DNA of 55,050 bases from an uncultured Collinsella sp. (GCA_902469555.1 CABRDB010000032.1:1-55050); one strand, 5' to 3'; shown: positions 31,900-41,122, counted from the first letter of the stretch. Made by a program: numbers and translations. Notes: generated from the sequence alone by a model not told the origin.

Positions 31900-33501
31900 G
31901 TGTCTGCAACCATTAAACCCTTCACCGATGAGTTCGAAGAGTATGGCCGCGATGAATCTCGTGCATCGGGCGAAGCATCGAGCATCTCGTTTCCGACAAC
32001 GGAAGACGAGGTCCGTGCCATTTTGGAAACGCTCCATGCCGAGCGTGTCCCGGTAACGGTTCAGGGCGCCCGAACCGGCCTTGCCGCCGGTGCCGTGCCC
32101 CACGGTGGGCATATCCTCAATACTTCCCGTATGAATCGCTACTTGGGCCTTCGCCGCGATGAACAAGGCCAATTTCTGCTGCGCGTGGAGCCGGGCGTTG
32201 TGCTCTCGGAGCTGCGTAAGCAGCTGAGCAAGAAGGTACTGCCGACCGCTGGTTGGGACCAGGCATCGCTTGAGGCCTACGAGGAGTTCCAAGAGTCCCC
32301 CGAGCAGTTCTTTCCCACCGATCCCACCGAGGCATCTGCCTGTCTGGGTGGCATGGCGGCATGCAACGCCTCCGGCGCCCGCAGCTACGCTTACGGCCCC
32401 ATGCGCCCGCATATCACGGGACTCCACGTCGCGCTGGCTGATGGCGATTTGCTTGAGCTTCAGCGCGGCGAGGCTTTTGCCCAGGGCCGCCACCTGTCGC
32501 TCGTGACGGCAGAGGGTCATACATTCGAGCTTGATCTTCCTGACTACACCATGCCCAAGACCAAAAATGCCTCGGGGTATTTTGTTGCGGACGATATGGA
32601 CGCCATCGATCTTTTTATCGGTGCGTGCGGCACGCTCGGCGTCATTACCGAGCTCGAGATCGCCCTGCAGGCGGCACCTTCGGTCGTATGGGGTGTGAGT
32701 TGCTTTTTCGATAGCGAAGACAAGGCCGTGTCCTTTACCGATTCCGTGCGTCCCGTGCTGTCCCATGCCGCCGCTATTGAGTATTTCGATGCTGGCGCCC
32801 TGGATATCCTGCGTCGCCAGCGCGAGCAGTCGACAGCGTTTGCCTCGCTGCCGGCGCTCGACGACGAGGCAAAGGTCTGTGTCTACGTGGAGCTCGACTG
32901 CGATGACGAGGCGCAGGCGACCGAGGAGCTGTACCACCTTGGATGGGTGCTGGAGTTTGCGGGCGGCCGCGACGATGCGACATGGGTCGCCCGCACCGAA
33001 GTCGATCGCGAGTGCCAGCGGTTCTTCCGCCACGCGGTGCCCGAGAGCGTCAACATGCTCATCGACGAGCGTCGCCGCACCGACCCCACCATTACCAAGC
33101 TGGGATCGGATATGTCGGTGCCCAACGCGCACTTGACCGATGTTATCGCCCTCTATCGCCGCACGCTGGCGGAAAGTGGGCTTGAATCTGCCGCTTGGGG
33201 GCATATCGGTAACAACCATCTGCATGTGAACATTCTGCCGCGCAATGCACAGGATTATCGCCGCGGCGGAGAACTCTTTGCCCAGTGGGCTTCCGAGGTC
33301 ACGGCCATGGGCGGTGCCGTCTCCGCAGAACACGGCGTCGGCAAGATCAAGGCGGGCTTCTTGGAGACGATGTACGGTCACGAGGCCATGGTCGAGTCGG
33401 CGCGGCTCAAGCTCCAGCTCGATCCTGCCGGGCAGCTGGGTCGCGGTAACCTGTTTTCGGAGAAGCTCTTGGATGAGCTCGTCCAGAAAGGGGGCGCGTG
33501 A
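31900..33501 (+). CDS. FAD-binding lactate/2-hydroxyacid dehydrogenase (LctD/GlcD family)
   Basis: The 533-residue protein has the FAD-binding PCMH domain (VPVTVQGARTGLAAGAVPHG, CLGGMAACNASGARSYAYGP, GACGTLGVITELEIAL). Its C-terminal oxidase cap carries WGHIGNNHLHVNILP and SAEHGVGKIKAG. Family members oxidise D-lactate or glycolate. Because etfB and a ferredoxin-type etfA follow with overlaps, it most likely forms an LDH/Etf complex like LctBCD of Acetobacterium woodii, which drives lactate-dependent NAD+ reduction by spending reduced ferredoxin. The start is GTG at 31900 after GGGGGAG. No lactate permease gene is next to it. Confidence 0.88.
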   Translation: MSATIKPFTDEFEEYGRDESRASGEASSISFPTTEDEVRAILETLHAERVPVTVQGARTGLAAGAVPHGGHILNTSRMNRYLGLRRDEQGQFLLRVEPGVVLSELRKQLSKKVLPTAGWDQASLEAYEEFQESPEQFFPTDPTEASACLGGMAACNASGARSYAYGPMRPHITGLHVALADGDLLELQRGEAFAQGRHLSLVTAEGHTFELDLPDYTMPKTKNASGYFVADDMDAIDLFIGACGTLGVITELEIALQAAPSVVWGVSCFFDSEDKAVSFTDSVRPVLSHAAAIEYFDAGALDILRRQREQSTAFASLPALDDEAKVCVYVELDCDDEAQATEELYHLGWVLEFAGGRDDATWVARTEVDRECQRFFRHAVPESVNMLIDERRRTDPTITKLGSDMSVPNAHLTDVIALYRRTLAESGLESAAWGHIGNNHLHVNILPRNAQDYRRGGELFAQWASEVTAMGGAVSAEHGVGKIKAGFLETMYGHEAMVESARLKLQLDPAGQLGRGNLFSEKLLDELVQKGGA

Positions 33502-33503
33502 AG

Positions 33504-34319
33504 ATGAGCGATTTCCATATGGTGGTGTGCGTCAAGGCCGTGCCGGGCAGCACCGAGGTCAAGATGGACCCCAAGACCAATACCATCGTGCGCGATGGCA
33601 AGCAGGCGGTCATTAATCCCTTTGATGCGAGCGCTTTGGAATGCGCGCTGGCGCTGAAGGACGACTTTATCGGCTTTGGCATGGACGTGCGCGTGACGGT
33701 GGTGTCGATGGGCATCCCCGCGACCGAATCGCTGCTGCGCGACTGCATCGCTCGAGGCGCCGACGACGCGCTGCTGCTGACCGACCGAGCCTTTGCGGGC
33801 GCCGATACCCTGGCAACCACCTATGCCCTCAAGTGCGGCATCGAAGCGCTCGACGAGGACTTCGACCTGCTCATCTGCGGCAAGATGGCGGTGGATGGCG
33901 ATACGGCCCAGATTGGCCCCGAGCTTGCCGGCGCCTTTGAGATTCCCTGCGTGACCGATGTGAGCTGCGTGCAGAGCGCAGGTTTTACGACGTGCGGTGC
34001 GCTTTCGCTCGTTCACGGTTGCGATGCCGGCGAGGAGACGGTCTATCTTGAGATGCCGTGCGCGATGACGACTGCCAAGGAGATTGGCCAGTTGCGTATG
34101 CCGAGTATTGCCGGTATTCGCGCGGCGGAGGAGGCGGACGTGCGCGTGGTCAGTGCCGCCGACGTGAACGCCGACCCCGCGCGTTGCGGTCTTGCCGGGT
34201 CGCCGACACAGGTCGTGCGCTCGTTTGTGCCCGACCGTGACCAAACGTGCGAGGCCGTTGAGGGGACGGCGTCCGAGCAGGCGGCAAAGCTTGCCAAGAT
34301 TATCGAGGGGATGGCATAG
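33504..34319 (+). CDS. etfB: electron transfer flavoprotein beta subunit (EtfB/FixA)
   Basis: EtfB begins with the usual VVCVKAVPGSTEVKMDPKT and INPFDASALECALALKD. It continues with DALLLTDRAFAGADTLATTY and LLICGKMAVDGDTAQIGPEL, which line the nucleotide site of the beta subunit. The product is 271 residues from ATG 33504; a GTG at 33498 overlapping the upstream stop codon is also possible. The second flavin of bifurcating Etfs is bound here, but I cannot tell bifurcating from plain Etf by eye. It is coupled to the dehydrogenase upstream and to etfA, which starts on the base after its stop codon. Confidence 0.9.
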   Translation: MSDFHMVVCVKAVPGSTEVKMDPKTNTIVRDGKQAVINPFDASALECALALKDDFIGFGMDVRVTVVSMGIPATESLLRDCIARGADDALLLTDRAFAGADTLATTYALKCGIEALDEDFDLLICGKMAVDGDTAQIGPELAGAFEIPCVTDVSCVQSAGFTTCGALSLVHGCDAGEETVYLEMPCAMTTAKEIGQLRMPSIAGIRAAEEADVRVVSAADVNADPARCGLAGSPTQVVRSFVPDRDQTCEAVEGTASEQAAKLAKIIEGMA

Positions 34320-35525
34320 ATGAGCGGACTGATTATCGATAGCGAAGCCTGTATCGGCTGCGGTCGCTGCGTTCGCGCCTGTGCCTCGGGCGGCATCGTA
34401 GTGGAAGGCGAGCGACCCAGCCGATGCGCCCGCGTAACCGACGGCTGCATCCTATGCGGTGGGTGCGTCGACGCCTGCCCTGTCAACGCTATCTCGATCG
34501 AGCGTGACGAGGCCGCTGGTGCGGTGGACCTTGATGCATATCGAGACATTTGGGTATTCGCGCAGACCGACGAGCACGATACGGTGACTCCCGTTGCCTA
34601 TGAGCTTATGGGCAAGGGCCGCGAGCTTGCCGATGCTCGCGACTGCCGTCTGGTGGCACTGATCGGTATGGGTCCCGAGGGTTCTCTCGGCGACCTGGAG
34701 CATCTGGTTTGCGCGGGCGCCGACGAAGTCCTGGCCTGTCGCGACGAGCGCCTGCGCCAAAACGATGCGGAGGTCTACGCCCGCTTGATCTGCGATTTGG
34801 TAGCCGAACGCAAACCCGAGGCCATCCTATACGGTGCGACCGCTTTTGGCCGCGAACTGGCACCCGGCGTTGCCGTGCGCTTGCAGACGGGCCTTACGGC
34901 TGACTGCACCGTACTTTCGATGGATACGGAGACGGGACTGCTGCAACAGACGCGTCCGGCGTTTGGCGGCAACCTGATGGCCACCATCGTCTGCCCCAAT
35001 CATCGTCCCCAGATGGCAACGGTTCGTCCCGGCATCTTTAAGGCGCCCGACTTTGACTACGACCGCTCCGGCACGATCACCCAGATATCGCTTGCGGATG
35101 ATGCTAAGGCTCGTGTCGAGATCTCGATTCCCGCCGAGGAGTGGAGGCAGCAGGCCTCGATCGCCGATGCCGAACGCTTGGTCGTGGTGGGCCGCGGCAT
35201 TGGCTCCAAGAAGAATCTGCCCCTGATGCGAAGGCTCGCCGAGGCTCTGGGAGCCGAGCTTGGTTGCACGCGACCTGTCGTGGAGGCCGGCTGGTTGGAG
35301 TATCGCCATCAGATTGGCCAGACCGGCGTATCGGTTTCGCCCAAGCTTCTCGTGAGTATCGGTGTTTCGGGCGCCATCCAGCATCTTGCCGGCATCGGTG
35401 GGGCAGAGTGCATTATCGCCATCAACGAGGACCCGGATGCCCCCATCTTTGGTGCTGCCCAGTACAAGGTTGTCGGCGATGCCGTCGAGGTCGTCGAGGA
35501 ACTGCTGGCCCAGCTTGAGCGCTAG
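34320..35525 (+). CDS. etfA: electron transfer flavoprotein alpha subunit with N-terminal 2[4Fe-4S] ferredoxin domain
   Basis: Residues 1-65 form a ferredoxin module with two complete clusters (CIGCGRCVRAC and CILCGGCVDACP). The Etf alpha body follows, and its C-terminal FAD domain has RPGIFKAP, VVGRGIGSKKNLPLM, GAELGCTRPVVEAGW and IGVSGAIQHLAGIGG. This fusion is the form seen in LctC of A. woodii and in other confurcating LDH or CarE-type Etfs, where the ferredoxin domain takes electrons from reduced ferredoxin. At 401 residues it has the expected length. It ends overlapping the convergent HD gene by 4 bases. Confidence 0.92.
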   Translation: MSGLIIDSEACIGCGRCVRACASGGIVVEGERPSRCARVTDGCILCGGCVDACPVNAISIERDEAAGAVDLDAYRDIWVFAQTDEHDTVTPVAYELMGKGRELADARDCRLVALIGMGPEGSLGDLEHLVCAGADEVLACRDERLRQNDAEVYARLICDLVAERKPEAILYGATAFGRELAPGVAVRLQTGLTADCTVLSMDTETGLLQQTRPAFGGNLMATIVCPNHRPQMATVRPGIFKAPDFDYDRSGTITQISLADDAKARVEISIPAEEWRQQASIADAERLVVVGRGIGSKKNLPLMRRLAEALGAELGCTRPVVEAGWLEYRHQIGQTGVSVSPKLLVSIGVSGAIQHLAGIGGAECIIAINEDPDAPIFGAAQYKVVGDAVEVVEELLAQLER

Positions 35526-36334
35526 GCGCGCGCCAGCCAGTCGCGCATCTCGTCCTTAAGGCGGCTCCAAGTCGCCTGCGTGGCGGGGTCGGTAAAGGGC
35601 CGCGTAATGCCAAAGGGCGCGTCGAGCAGGCGGTGGATATCGCCCTGTTCGCGCGCCAGCGCGCGGCTTGCTGGATAGACGAGCTCAAACATAAAGCAGA
35701 TGAGTCCCACCAGGTAGTCTGCGGGCTCGTTGCGTTCATCGCGTGCGACGCAGCGGTGCTCGTCAAAGGCGGCAAGTGTCGGCGACGAGAAACGGCTGCC
35801 GAGAAACGTCTTCTCGTCCACCTTGAGGATGGTGTCGACGGTGCTGTCGGCGATGGTGCGCATAATGTCGATCTTGTCACCATCGCGCACGATATCGCAG
35901 AAGCACCGTGTACGCTCGTCGAGTAGTGCCGGCAGGCGAAAGTCGCTGTGATAGGCGATGCTCGCTCGGATGAGCTCGTCATGCGCACCGGTTTCGATAA
36001 AGTCACGGATGTTTGTCGTGGCGGGTGCATCGGCGGGATTCTCGCCAAAGAGGACCTCGATGCCCAGCGCCGCATGGCTCATGCTCTCGGCGTCCTTAAA
36101 GGTGTCCCAGCGTCGCAGCTGCTCAAAGCGGCCCATATCGTGTAGCAGGCCGCAAAGCCATGCCAGGTCAATATCTTCTGACGACCAGCCCTGCTCGCGC
36201 GCTACGGCATCGCATGCCTCGGCCACGTGGTGCGTATGCTCGATTTTGAGCGCGATGCGTGGGTTGGTGGCGTCGTAGGCATCGGTGTAGCTTTTGAAGG
36301 CCGCGCGCGCCCGGTCTCGATCGATAGCTGTCAT
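35522..36334 (-). CDS. HD-domain phosphohydrolase
   Basis: The 270-residue protein carries the metal-binding HD pattern: H in IEHTHHVAEACDAV, the HD pair in LCGLLHDMGRFEQLRRW, a following histidine in MSHAALGIEVLF and AYHSDFRLP, and a distal aspartate in IVRDGDKIDIM. Such proteins hydrolyse nucleotides or phosphoesters; the substrate is not evident. It is transcribed against etfA with a 4-base overlap of the stop codons, and no terminator separates the two genes. Confidence 0.85.
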   Translation of the reverse strand: MTAIDRDRARAAFKSYTDAYDATNPRIALKIEHTHHVAEACDAVAREQGWSSEDIDLAWLCGLLHDMGRFEQLRRWDTFKDAESMSHAALGIEVLFGENPADAPATTNIRDFIETGAHDELIRASIAYHSDFRLPALLDERTRCFCDIVRDGDKIDIMRTIADSTVDTILKVDEKTFLGSRFSSPTLAAFDEHRCVARDERNEPADYLVGLICFMFELVYPASRALAREQGDIHRLLDAPFGITRPFTDPATQATWSRLKDEMRDWLARA

Positions 36335-36460
36335 AATGACTTCCTAAAAAGTTGTGTCTTTCGATCCGGTGGCAATTGTAGGTGAACTCGGTTGCTGTCG
36401 GATGATGATTCTGCCGTATCGCTACATGCGGCTCGGAGACCTTGTCAGGGTGAGAAGCGT

Positions 36461-37153
36461 ATGGTGCTCAAAATCGTTAGAACCGTCTGGCCGGTGATGC
36501 TTACCTATGTTGCAATAGGCGCGCCGTGCGGAATGATCATGGGGCAGACGGGAATGGAGCCCTGGATGGTCTTTGCTCTGAGCAGCACGTTTGTGACGGG
36601 CAGCGGGCAGTTTATGATCTGCAACCTGTGGCTGGCGGGTGTGCCTGCAGCATCGATCGTCGCGAGCGTCGCCGCCGTCTCCTCGCGTTTTGCGCTTTAC
36701 TCGGCATCGATCGCGCCGCATCTGACGGGTGCCTCGAAGTGTCAGACGCTGGCTGTTGCCGCGACACTTACCGAGGAGGCATACGGCATCTCGCTTGCCA
36801 AGTTGGTTGAAGGGGAGGATTGGGGCCCGCGTGAGTCCTTCGTGCTCAACGTGATCCTTATCGCAACATGGGACGTTTCGTGTACGACGGGCGCCATCGT
36901 CGGCGCCGTTGTCGATGTTCCCACCGCCATTGCAGCCTTTGTCTGCACCTCACTCTTTATCTGCCTGCTCTTTTCGCAGCGGCTGTCGCGCGGCAATGTC
37001 GTGGCTGCTGTTATGGCTGCGGTGTCTGTCGCCATATGCAAGTTCTTGGGCCTCACGAATATTGCCGTGCCGGCAAGCGTCGTGGCCGGCATTGCCATTG
37101 CGTTGGCGTGCGATGCTGTATTTGACGGAAGAGGTGCCCGCGATGCCCGTTAA
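36461..37153 (+). CDS. azlC: AzlC-type branched-chain amino acid exporter large subunit
   Basis: AzlC and AzlD form a two-part exporter of branched-chain amino acids and analogues. The 230-residue protein has five to six membrane segments and the AzlC signatures: VMLTYVAIGAPCGMIMGQ, STFVTGSGQFMICNLWLAG and SSRFALYSASIAP, then TLTEEAYGISLAK. The ATG at 36461 is chosen from family length and GTGAGAAG upstream; the frame is open to 36392. It overlaps azlD by 11 bases. A branched-chain amino acid importer (livJHMGF) is encoded 13 kb away. Confidence 0.88.
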   Translation: MVLKIVRTVWPVMLTYVAIGAPCGMIMGQTGMEPWMVFALSSTFVTGSGQFMICNLWLAGVPAASIVASVAAVSSRFALYSASIAPHLTGASKCQTLAVAATLTEEAYGISLAKLVEGEDWGPRESFVLNVILIATWDVSCTTGAIVGAVVDVPTAIAAFVCTSLFICLLFSQRLSRGNVVAAVMAAVSVAICKFLGLTNIAVPASVVAGIAIALACDAVFDGRGARDAR

Positions 37154-37466
37154 CGAGTTCTTGGTTCTGTGGCTGTCGTCGTGGGCTGCTATCGCGTTCT
37201 TTCGCATCGCGCCGGCGTTCGCCTTGCGCGGGCGGACCCTGTCGCCCCGTATTACCGAGGCCCTGGGCTATATCCCGCCCGCTGCCTTTGCCGCGCTGGT
37301 CGCCAACGACTTGGTGAGCCCCGGCGCGTTCGACGCGGGACTCTGGCCTGCCTTGGTTCCCTGGATTGCGGCCGCCGGCGTCGTGGTCGTGGCGGTCAAG
37401 ACAAAATCGATGCTGTGGTGCTGCGTCTCGGGCATCGTACTCTATATCGTCTTGAGCCTTATATAG
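37143..37466 (+). CDS. azlD: AzlD-type branched-chain amino acid exporter small subunit
   Basis: The 107-residue protein has four hydrophobic helices and the AzlD features FRIAPAFALRGRTLSPRITE and LGYIPPAAFAALVANDLV. It starts inside the end of azlC, as usual for this pair, and so is translationally coupled. The following 150 bases contain no clear terminator before kdgT. Confidence 0.88.
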   Translation: MPVNEFLVLWLSSWAAIAFFRIAPAFALRGRTLSPRITEALGYIPPAAFAALVANDLVSPGAFDAGLWPALVPWIAAAGVVVVAVKTKSMLWCCVSGIVLYIVLSLI

Positions 37467-37616
37467 GGGTGGCGTCGCGGGCGCCGAATCTCGTTCCATC
37501 CCAACTTGTCGAATTTTTCACCGAGCTGGTCTATTTCTTCTGGTACCATGGTCAAACTTTACTGTAGCAAAGCATGACGTGGGCTTTTGTTCCGCGTCAG
37601 CGGAAATGGGGGTTTC

Positions 37617-38639
37617 ATGGCACAGGAAGCGACTGCCAACGAGCAAAAGAAATTCAAGGTTCCGCGCATCCCGGGCGACATCATGATCTATCCGATGATC
37701 GTCGGTCTTTTGCTCAACACCTTCTGCCCGCAGGTTTTTGAGATCGGCGGCTTCTTTACGGCTGCCTGCCGCGGTGGCTCCAATACCATCGTCGCCGCGA
37801 TCCTGCTGTTCGTGGGCGCCGGCATCAGCTTTAAGTCCACGCCGGGCGCCATCAAGACCGGTATCGTCGTGCTGATTCCCAAGCTGGTCGTCGCAGCGGC
37901 TCTCGGCCTAGGCGTGGCATATTTCTTTAACGACAACTTCCTGGGTCTGAGCTCCGTGTCTATCATCGGCGGCATTACGTTTTGCAACATGGCGCTCTAT
38001 ACGGGCATTATGGGCGAGTTCGGCGATGAGTCCGAGCAGGGCGCCGTCGGTATCCTGTTCTTTACGGCCGGCCCCGCCGTCACGATGATCATCCTTGGTG
38101 TTTCGGGTCTTGCCAACATCCCTGTCGGTACTATCATCGGCTCCATTTTGCCGCTCGTTATCGGCATGGTTCTGGGCAACCTGTTCCCGTTTATCAAGAA
38201 CCTGCTGGTTCCCGGTTCCAACCCTGCGATTGCCGTCATCGGATTTCAGCTTGGCGCGTCCATGAGCCTGTCGAGCTTTATCACCGGCGGTATTTCCGGC
38301 ATCTTGCTGGGCCTTGTCACGCTGTTTGTCGTCGGTCCCATCACCTTTGCGTTCGAGCGCCTGTGCGGTGGTAACGGCAAGGCTGCCGTGGCTTGTTCCA
38401 CCATCGCCGGCACGGCTATGACCACGCCGGTTGCTCTCGCCGAGGTCGCGCCGCGCTACGCCGAGCTTGCGCCCACCGCGTACGCCCAGATCGCCACTGC
38501 CGTTATCATCACGGCAATCATGGCTCCGATTCTGACCGGCTGGGTCGACAAGAAGTTCTGCCAGGGCAAGGAGAACCTGTCGCCTGCCGGTGTCGAGGCC
38601 ATCGAGGAGGCCGTCGCGACCGACATCGATGGCGAGTAA
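37617..38639 (+). CDS. kdgT: 2-keto-3-deoxygluconate permease KdgT
   Basis: KdgT imports 2-keto-3-deoxygluconate, a pectin and uronate breakdown product, with protons. The 340-residue product has about ten membrane helices and KdgT landmarks: PGDIMIYPMIVGLLLNTFCP, the ACRGGSNTIVAAIL segment, VSIIGGITFCNMALYTGIMG and STIAGTAMTTPVALAEVAP. ATG 37617 lies a few bases after GGGGG. No KDG kinase or aldolase gene is adjacent, so the sugar acid is probably metabolised by enzymes encoded elsewhere. It is monocistronic with its own terminator. Confidence 0.92.
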   Translation: MAQEATANEQKKFKVPRIPGDIMIYPMIVGLLLNTFCPQVFEIGGFFTAACRGGSNTIVAAILLFVGAGISFKSTPGAIKTGIVVLIPKLVVAAALGLGVAYFFNDNFLGLSSVSIIGGITFCNMALYTGIMGEFGDESEQGAVGILFFTAGPAVTMIILGVSGLANIPVGTIIGSILPLVIGMVLGNLFPFIKNLLVPGSNPAIAVIGFQLGASMSLSSFITGGISGILLGLVTLFVVGPITFAFERLCGGNGKAAVACSTIAGTAMTTPVALAEVAPRYAELAPTAYAQIATAVIITAIMAPILTGWVDKKFCQGKENLSPAGVEAIEEAVATDIDGE

Positions 38640-38685
38640 CGGCCGTTACCGATAATTGATTCCGGCGTGCAATTCGCGCCGTCCG

Positions 38686-38727
38686 AGCGCCCGAACAGAA
38701 ACTGTTTTGCAGTGATGTTCGGGCGCT
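38686..38727 (+). terminator. hairpin terminator after kdgT
   Basis: AGCGCCCGAACA (38686-38697) pairs perfectly with TGTTCGGGCGCT (38716-38727), followed by a short TTGCT. The long loop and weak U-run make it less certain than others in the window. Confidence 0.7.
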
Positions 38728-38738
38728 TTGCTATGATT

Positions 38739-38763
38739 CCCTTTACCCCTGCGGAGTAAAGGG
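38739..38763 (+). other. hairpin in the leader of the GGDEF gene
   Basis: CCCTTTAC (38739-38746) pairs with GTAAAGGG (38756-38763). A second small hairpin GCCC/GGGC follows near 38773-38791. They lie 40-90 bases upstream of the GGDEF start codon. No known riboswitch consensus was recognised. Confidence 0.4.
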
Positions 38764-38828
38764 GTGTTTATTGCCCTGATTCGAATTGGGCGATTCTGAC
38801 CATTCGGATATTGAAGGGATGGCGTCTA

Positions 38829-39971
38829 GTGGTTAAGGCACTCAAGATTGAGATATTCCTGCTATGCATGATTGTTCTTATCGGGCTTGCCGCGCGAAGT
38901 CGTCGCTCCTTGTTCTCGAGCACCCTGCAGCTATTGTTTAGCATGCTTGGCTACACCTCTGCCGCGTACATATTATTCGATATGATCTGGACGCTTTCGG
39001 ATGGTGCGGACGGCACGTTGGGTATTGCTGCCAACTGGATTTCCAACGCGGTTTCGTTTTCGCTCTTTGCCATCGCGTGTCTCATTTGGTTTATCTATTC
39101 CGAGACGATGCAGGGCTCTCGCCTTGTGACCTCGCGCTATAGGGTGGTGCTTGTAACGTTGCCTACGGCTCTGGTGGTCGTGCTGGCTTTTACCAGTTAC
39201 TGGACGCACGCCTTGTTCTATATCGATTCGCAGGGCGTGTATCGTCGCGGCTTTGCCTATATGATCCAGCCCATTGTCAGCTACTGTTACGTTATACATA
39301 CGTCCCTGCATGCGTTTGTGCAATCTCGCAGGGTCGAGAGCCTGCAGACGAAGGCTATCTATCGAACCTTGGCATTTTTCGCCATTCCGGCCCTGGTGGG
39401 CGGTACCTTTCAGATCGTATACTCGGTGCCTGGCCTTTGTGTCGGCATAATGATTAGCATGTTGCTGCTCTACATTATCTGCCAGGAGCAGCTCATCTCG
39501 ACCGACCCGTTGACTGGCCTCAACAATCGCAACCGTTTTGAGACCTATATCCTGTCGCTCTTCTCAAATGTGGATCAGGCCGAAGATGTGTATCTGCTCA
39601 TGATGGACGCCGACGGCTTTAAGCAGATTAACGATCGCTATGGACATGTGGAGGGCGACCATGCTCTTCAGGTTATATCCGCTGCGCTCAAAGAGGTCTG
39701 CTCGGCGTCTGGTGGCTTTATCGCACGCTACGGTGGCGATGAGTTCGTGGTGCTCCAAAAGGCAGTGGCGGAACGGGATATCATGCATCTGTGCGCGACA
39801 ATCAACGACGAGCTCGCGCATGCCGAGGTGCCGTATGCATTGCGGATGTCCATCGGTTACGCGCGGGTCGGCGATAGTGTTGATACCTGGCAAGACTTAC
39901 TTCGCGCTGCCGATGCGGAGCTTTACCGCGTCAAGGCCGAGAAAAAGAAAGCTCGCGTTCAGATACGCTAG
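38829..39971 (+). CDS. membrane-bound diguanylate cyclase (GGDEF protein)
   Basis: The product is about 380 residues. Residues 1-215 contain six to seven membrane helices (IEIFLLCMIVLIGLAA; LFSMLGYTSAAYILFDMIW; later PALVGGTFQIVYSVPGLCVG), forming a sensor. The GGDEF domain follows: STDPLTGLNNRNRF, LLMMDADGFKQINDRYGH, ARYGGDEFVVL with the active GGDEF loop intact, and ADAELYRVKAEKKK. It should make cyclic di-GMP. I see no RxxD inhibition site before the loop. GTG 38829 is chosen with AAGGGA 9 bases upstream; TTG 38811 is in frame. It has its own terminator. Confidence 0.88.
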   Translation: MVKALKIEIFLLCMIVLIGLAARSRRSLFSSTLQLLFSMLGYTSAAYILFDMIWTLSDGADGTLGIAANWISNAVSFSLFAIACLIWFIYSETMQGSRLVTSRYRVVLVTLPTALVVVLAFTSYWTHALFYIDSQGVYRRGFAYMIQPIVSYCYVIHTSLHAFVQSRRVESLQTKAIYRTLAFFAIPALVGGTFQIVYSVPGLCVGIMISMLLLYIICQEQLISTDPLTGLNNRNRFETYILSLFSNVDQAEDVYLLMMDADGFKQINDRYGHVEGDHALQVISAALKEVCSASGGFIARYGGDEFVVLQKAVAERDIMHLCATINDELAHAEVPYALRMSIGYARVGDSVDTWQDLLRAADAELYRVKAEKKKARVQIR

Positions 39972-39972
39972 G

Positions 39973-40014
39973 AAAAGGGGCACACGACCGTTGCGATGGT
40001 CGTGCGCCCCTTTT
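39973..40014. terminator. rho-independent terminator of the GGDEF gene
   Basis: AAAAGGGGC with the inner ACGACC pairs with GGTCGT and GCCCCTTTT around a TTGCGAT loop. The flanking A and T runs allow function in both directions. Confidence 0.85.
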
Positions 40015-40161
40015 GCGTTTGTGGGGGCCACCGGCCATAATGCCCAGGCGCGGTGCGGCAAGACGGGCGTCTGCCGCCGCGACTCGGTACGAAATCAACG
40101 AGAACCAGTGTGCTCCATTAAGCTAAAGTATGCGAATGCCCTCCCTAAAAAGGTGAGTTCG

Positions 40162-41097
40162 CTAGGCTTTTTTGGGTTTGTTGACGATGATGATGCCGCC
40201 GCAGACCAACAGCAGGGCAACGATGACGGTAACGGGGCTCGTGCCCGCGCCTTCGCCGAGCAGCAGCGCGCTCAGCAGCACACCAAAGACGGGGTTCATA
40301 AACCCAAAGACCGAGACGCGGCTGACGGGGTTGACGGCAAGCAGGCGCGACCACAGCGAGTAGGCGACCGCGGAGATAAGCGCCATGTAGATGATGAGCG
40401 CGATGGCGGGGGCAATCGCCGTGGGGGAGAGCGCGCCACCCATCAAAAAGCCGATGGCGGTGAGGACAAGGCCGCCGACCAAGAACTGCCACCCGGCAAG
40501 CAAGACGCCGTCGTGCTCGCGCGAGAAGATGCCAATCAGGCAGGTCGAAAGGGCACCCGCGACGGTGGAGGCTAGGATAAAGCCCTCGCCATCGAGCCTG
40601 AAGCCAAAGGTGCCATCCGCGCCCGAAAGGTTGACGAGAGCGACGCCGGCAAAGCCCAGCGCACAGCCAAGCACCTTGGCCGTATTGAGCTTCTCGGTGC
40701 GAAACGCCAGGGCGGCAAAGAGGATTGCGAGGAAGTTGGCGCTGGCCTCGATGATGGAGCTCGACATGGCGCTGGCGCGCGAGAGGCCCAGATAGAAAAA
40801 GAAGTACTGCCCGATAGTCTGGAAGAGCGACAAGACAAAGATGGGCTTGATGTCGCGAGCCTGCGGAATGAGGGGGCGGCGTTGGGCCGCACTCATCCCA
40901 ACGATAACCAGGGCGCCGGCAAGCGTGAAGCGCAAGCCCGCAAAGAGCAGCTGCGAGGCGCTATCGTGCGCTGGGATACCAAAGAGTGCGTAACCGATCT
41001 TGATACAGGGAAAGGCCGATCCCCAGAGTGCACAGCAGACGAGGCAGCCCAGGATGAGTCCGGGCAGGGTGGCGAGATACGGCTTGCGGCTTTCCAT
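40162..41097 (-). CDS. EamA/DMT-superfamily metabolite exporter
   Basis: The 311-residue protein has ten predicted membrane helices in two EamA halves, with typical pieces LVCCALWGSAFPCIKIGYAL, ASAMSSSIIEASANFLAILF, and in the second half ISAVAYSLWSRLLAVNPVS and FGFMNPVFGVLLSALLLGE. ATG 41097 follows AGGAAGGACATC. EamA members export amino acids, nucleosides or other metabolites; the substrate is unknown. It lies downstream of purL on the same strand, beyond the purL terminator. Confidence 0.88.
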   Translation of the reverse strand: MESRKPYLATLPGLILGCLVCCALWGSAFPCIKIGYALFGIPAHDSASQLLFAGLRFTLAGALVIVGMSAAQRRPLIPQARDIKPIFVLSLFQTIGQYFFFYLGLSRASAMSSSIIEASANFLAILFAALAFRTEKLNTAKVLGCALGFAGVALVNLSGADGTFGFRLDGEGFILASTVAGALSTCLIGIFSREHDGVLLAGWQFLVGGLVLTAIGFLMGGALSPTAIAPAIALIIYMALISAVAYSLWSRLLAVNPVSRVSVFGFMNPVFGVLLSALLLGEGAGTSPVTVIVALLLVCGGIIIVNKPKKA

Positions 41098-41122
41098 GAT
41101 GTCCTTCCTACATGCGCGAAGC

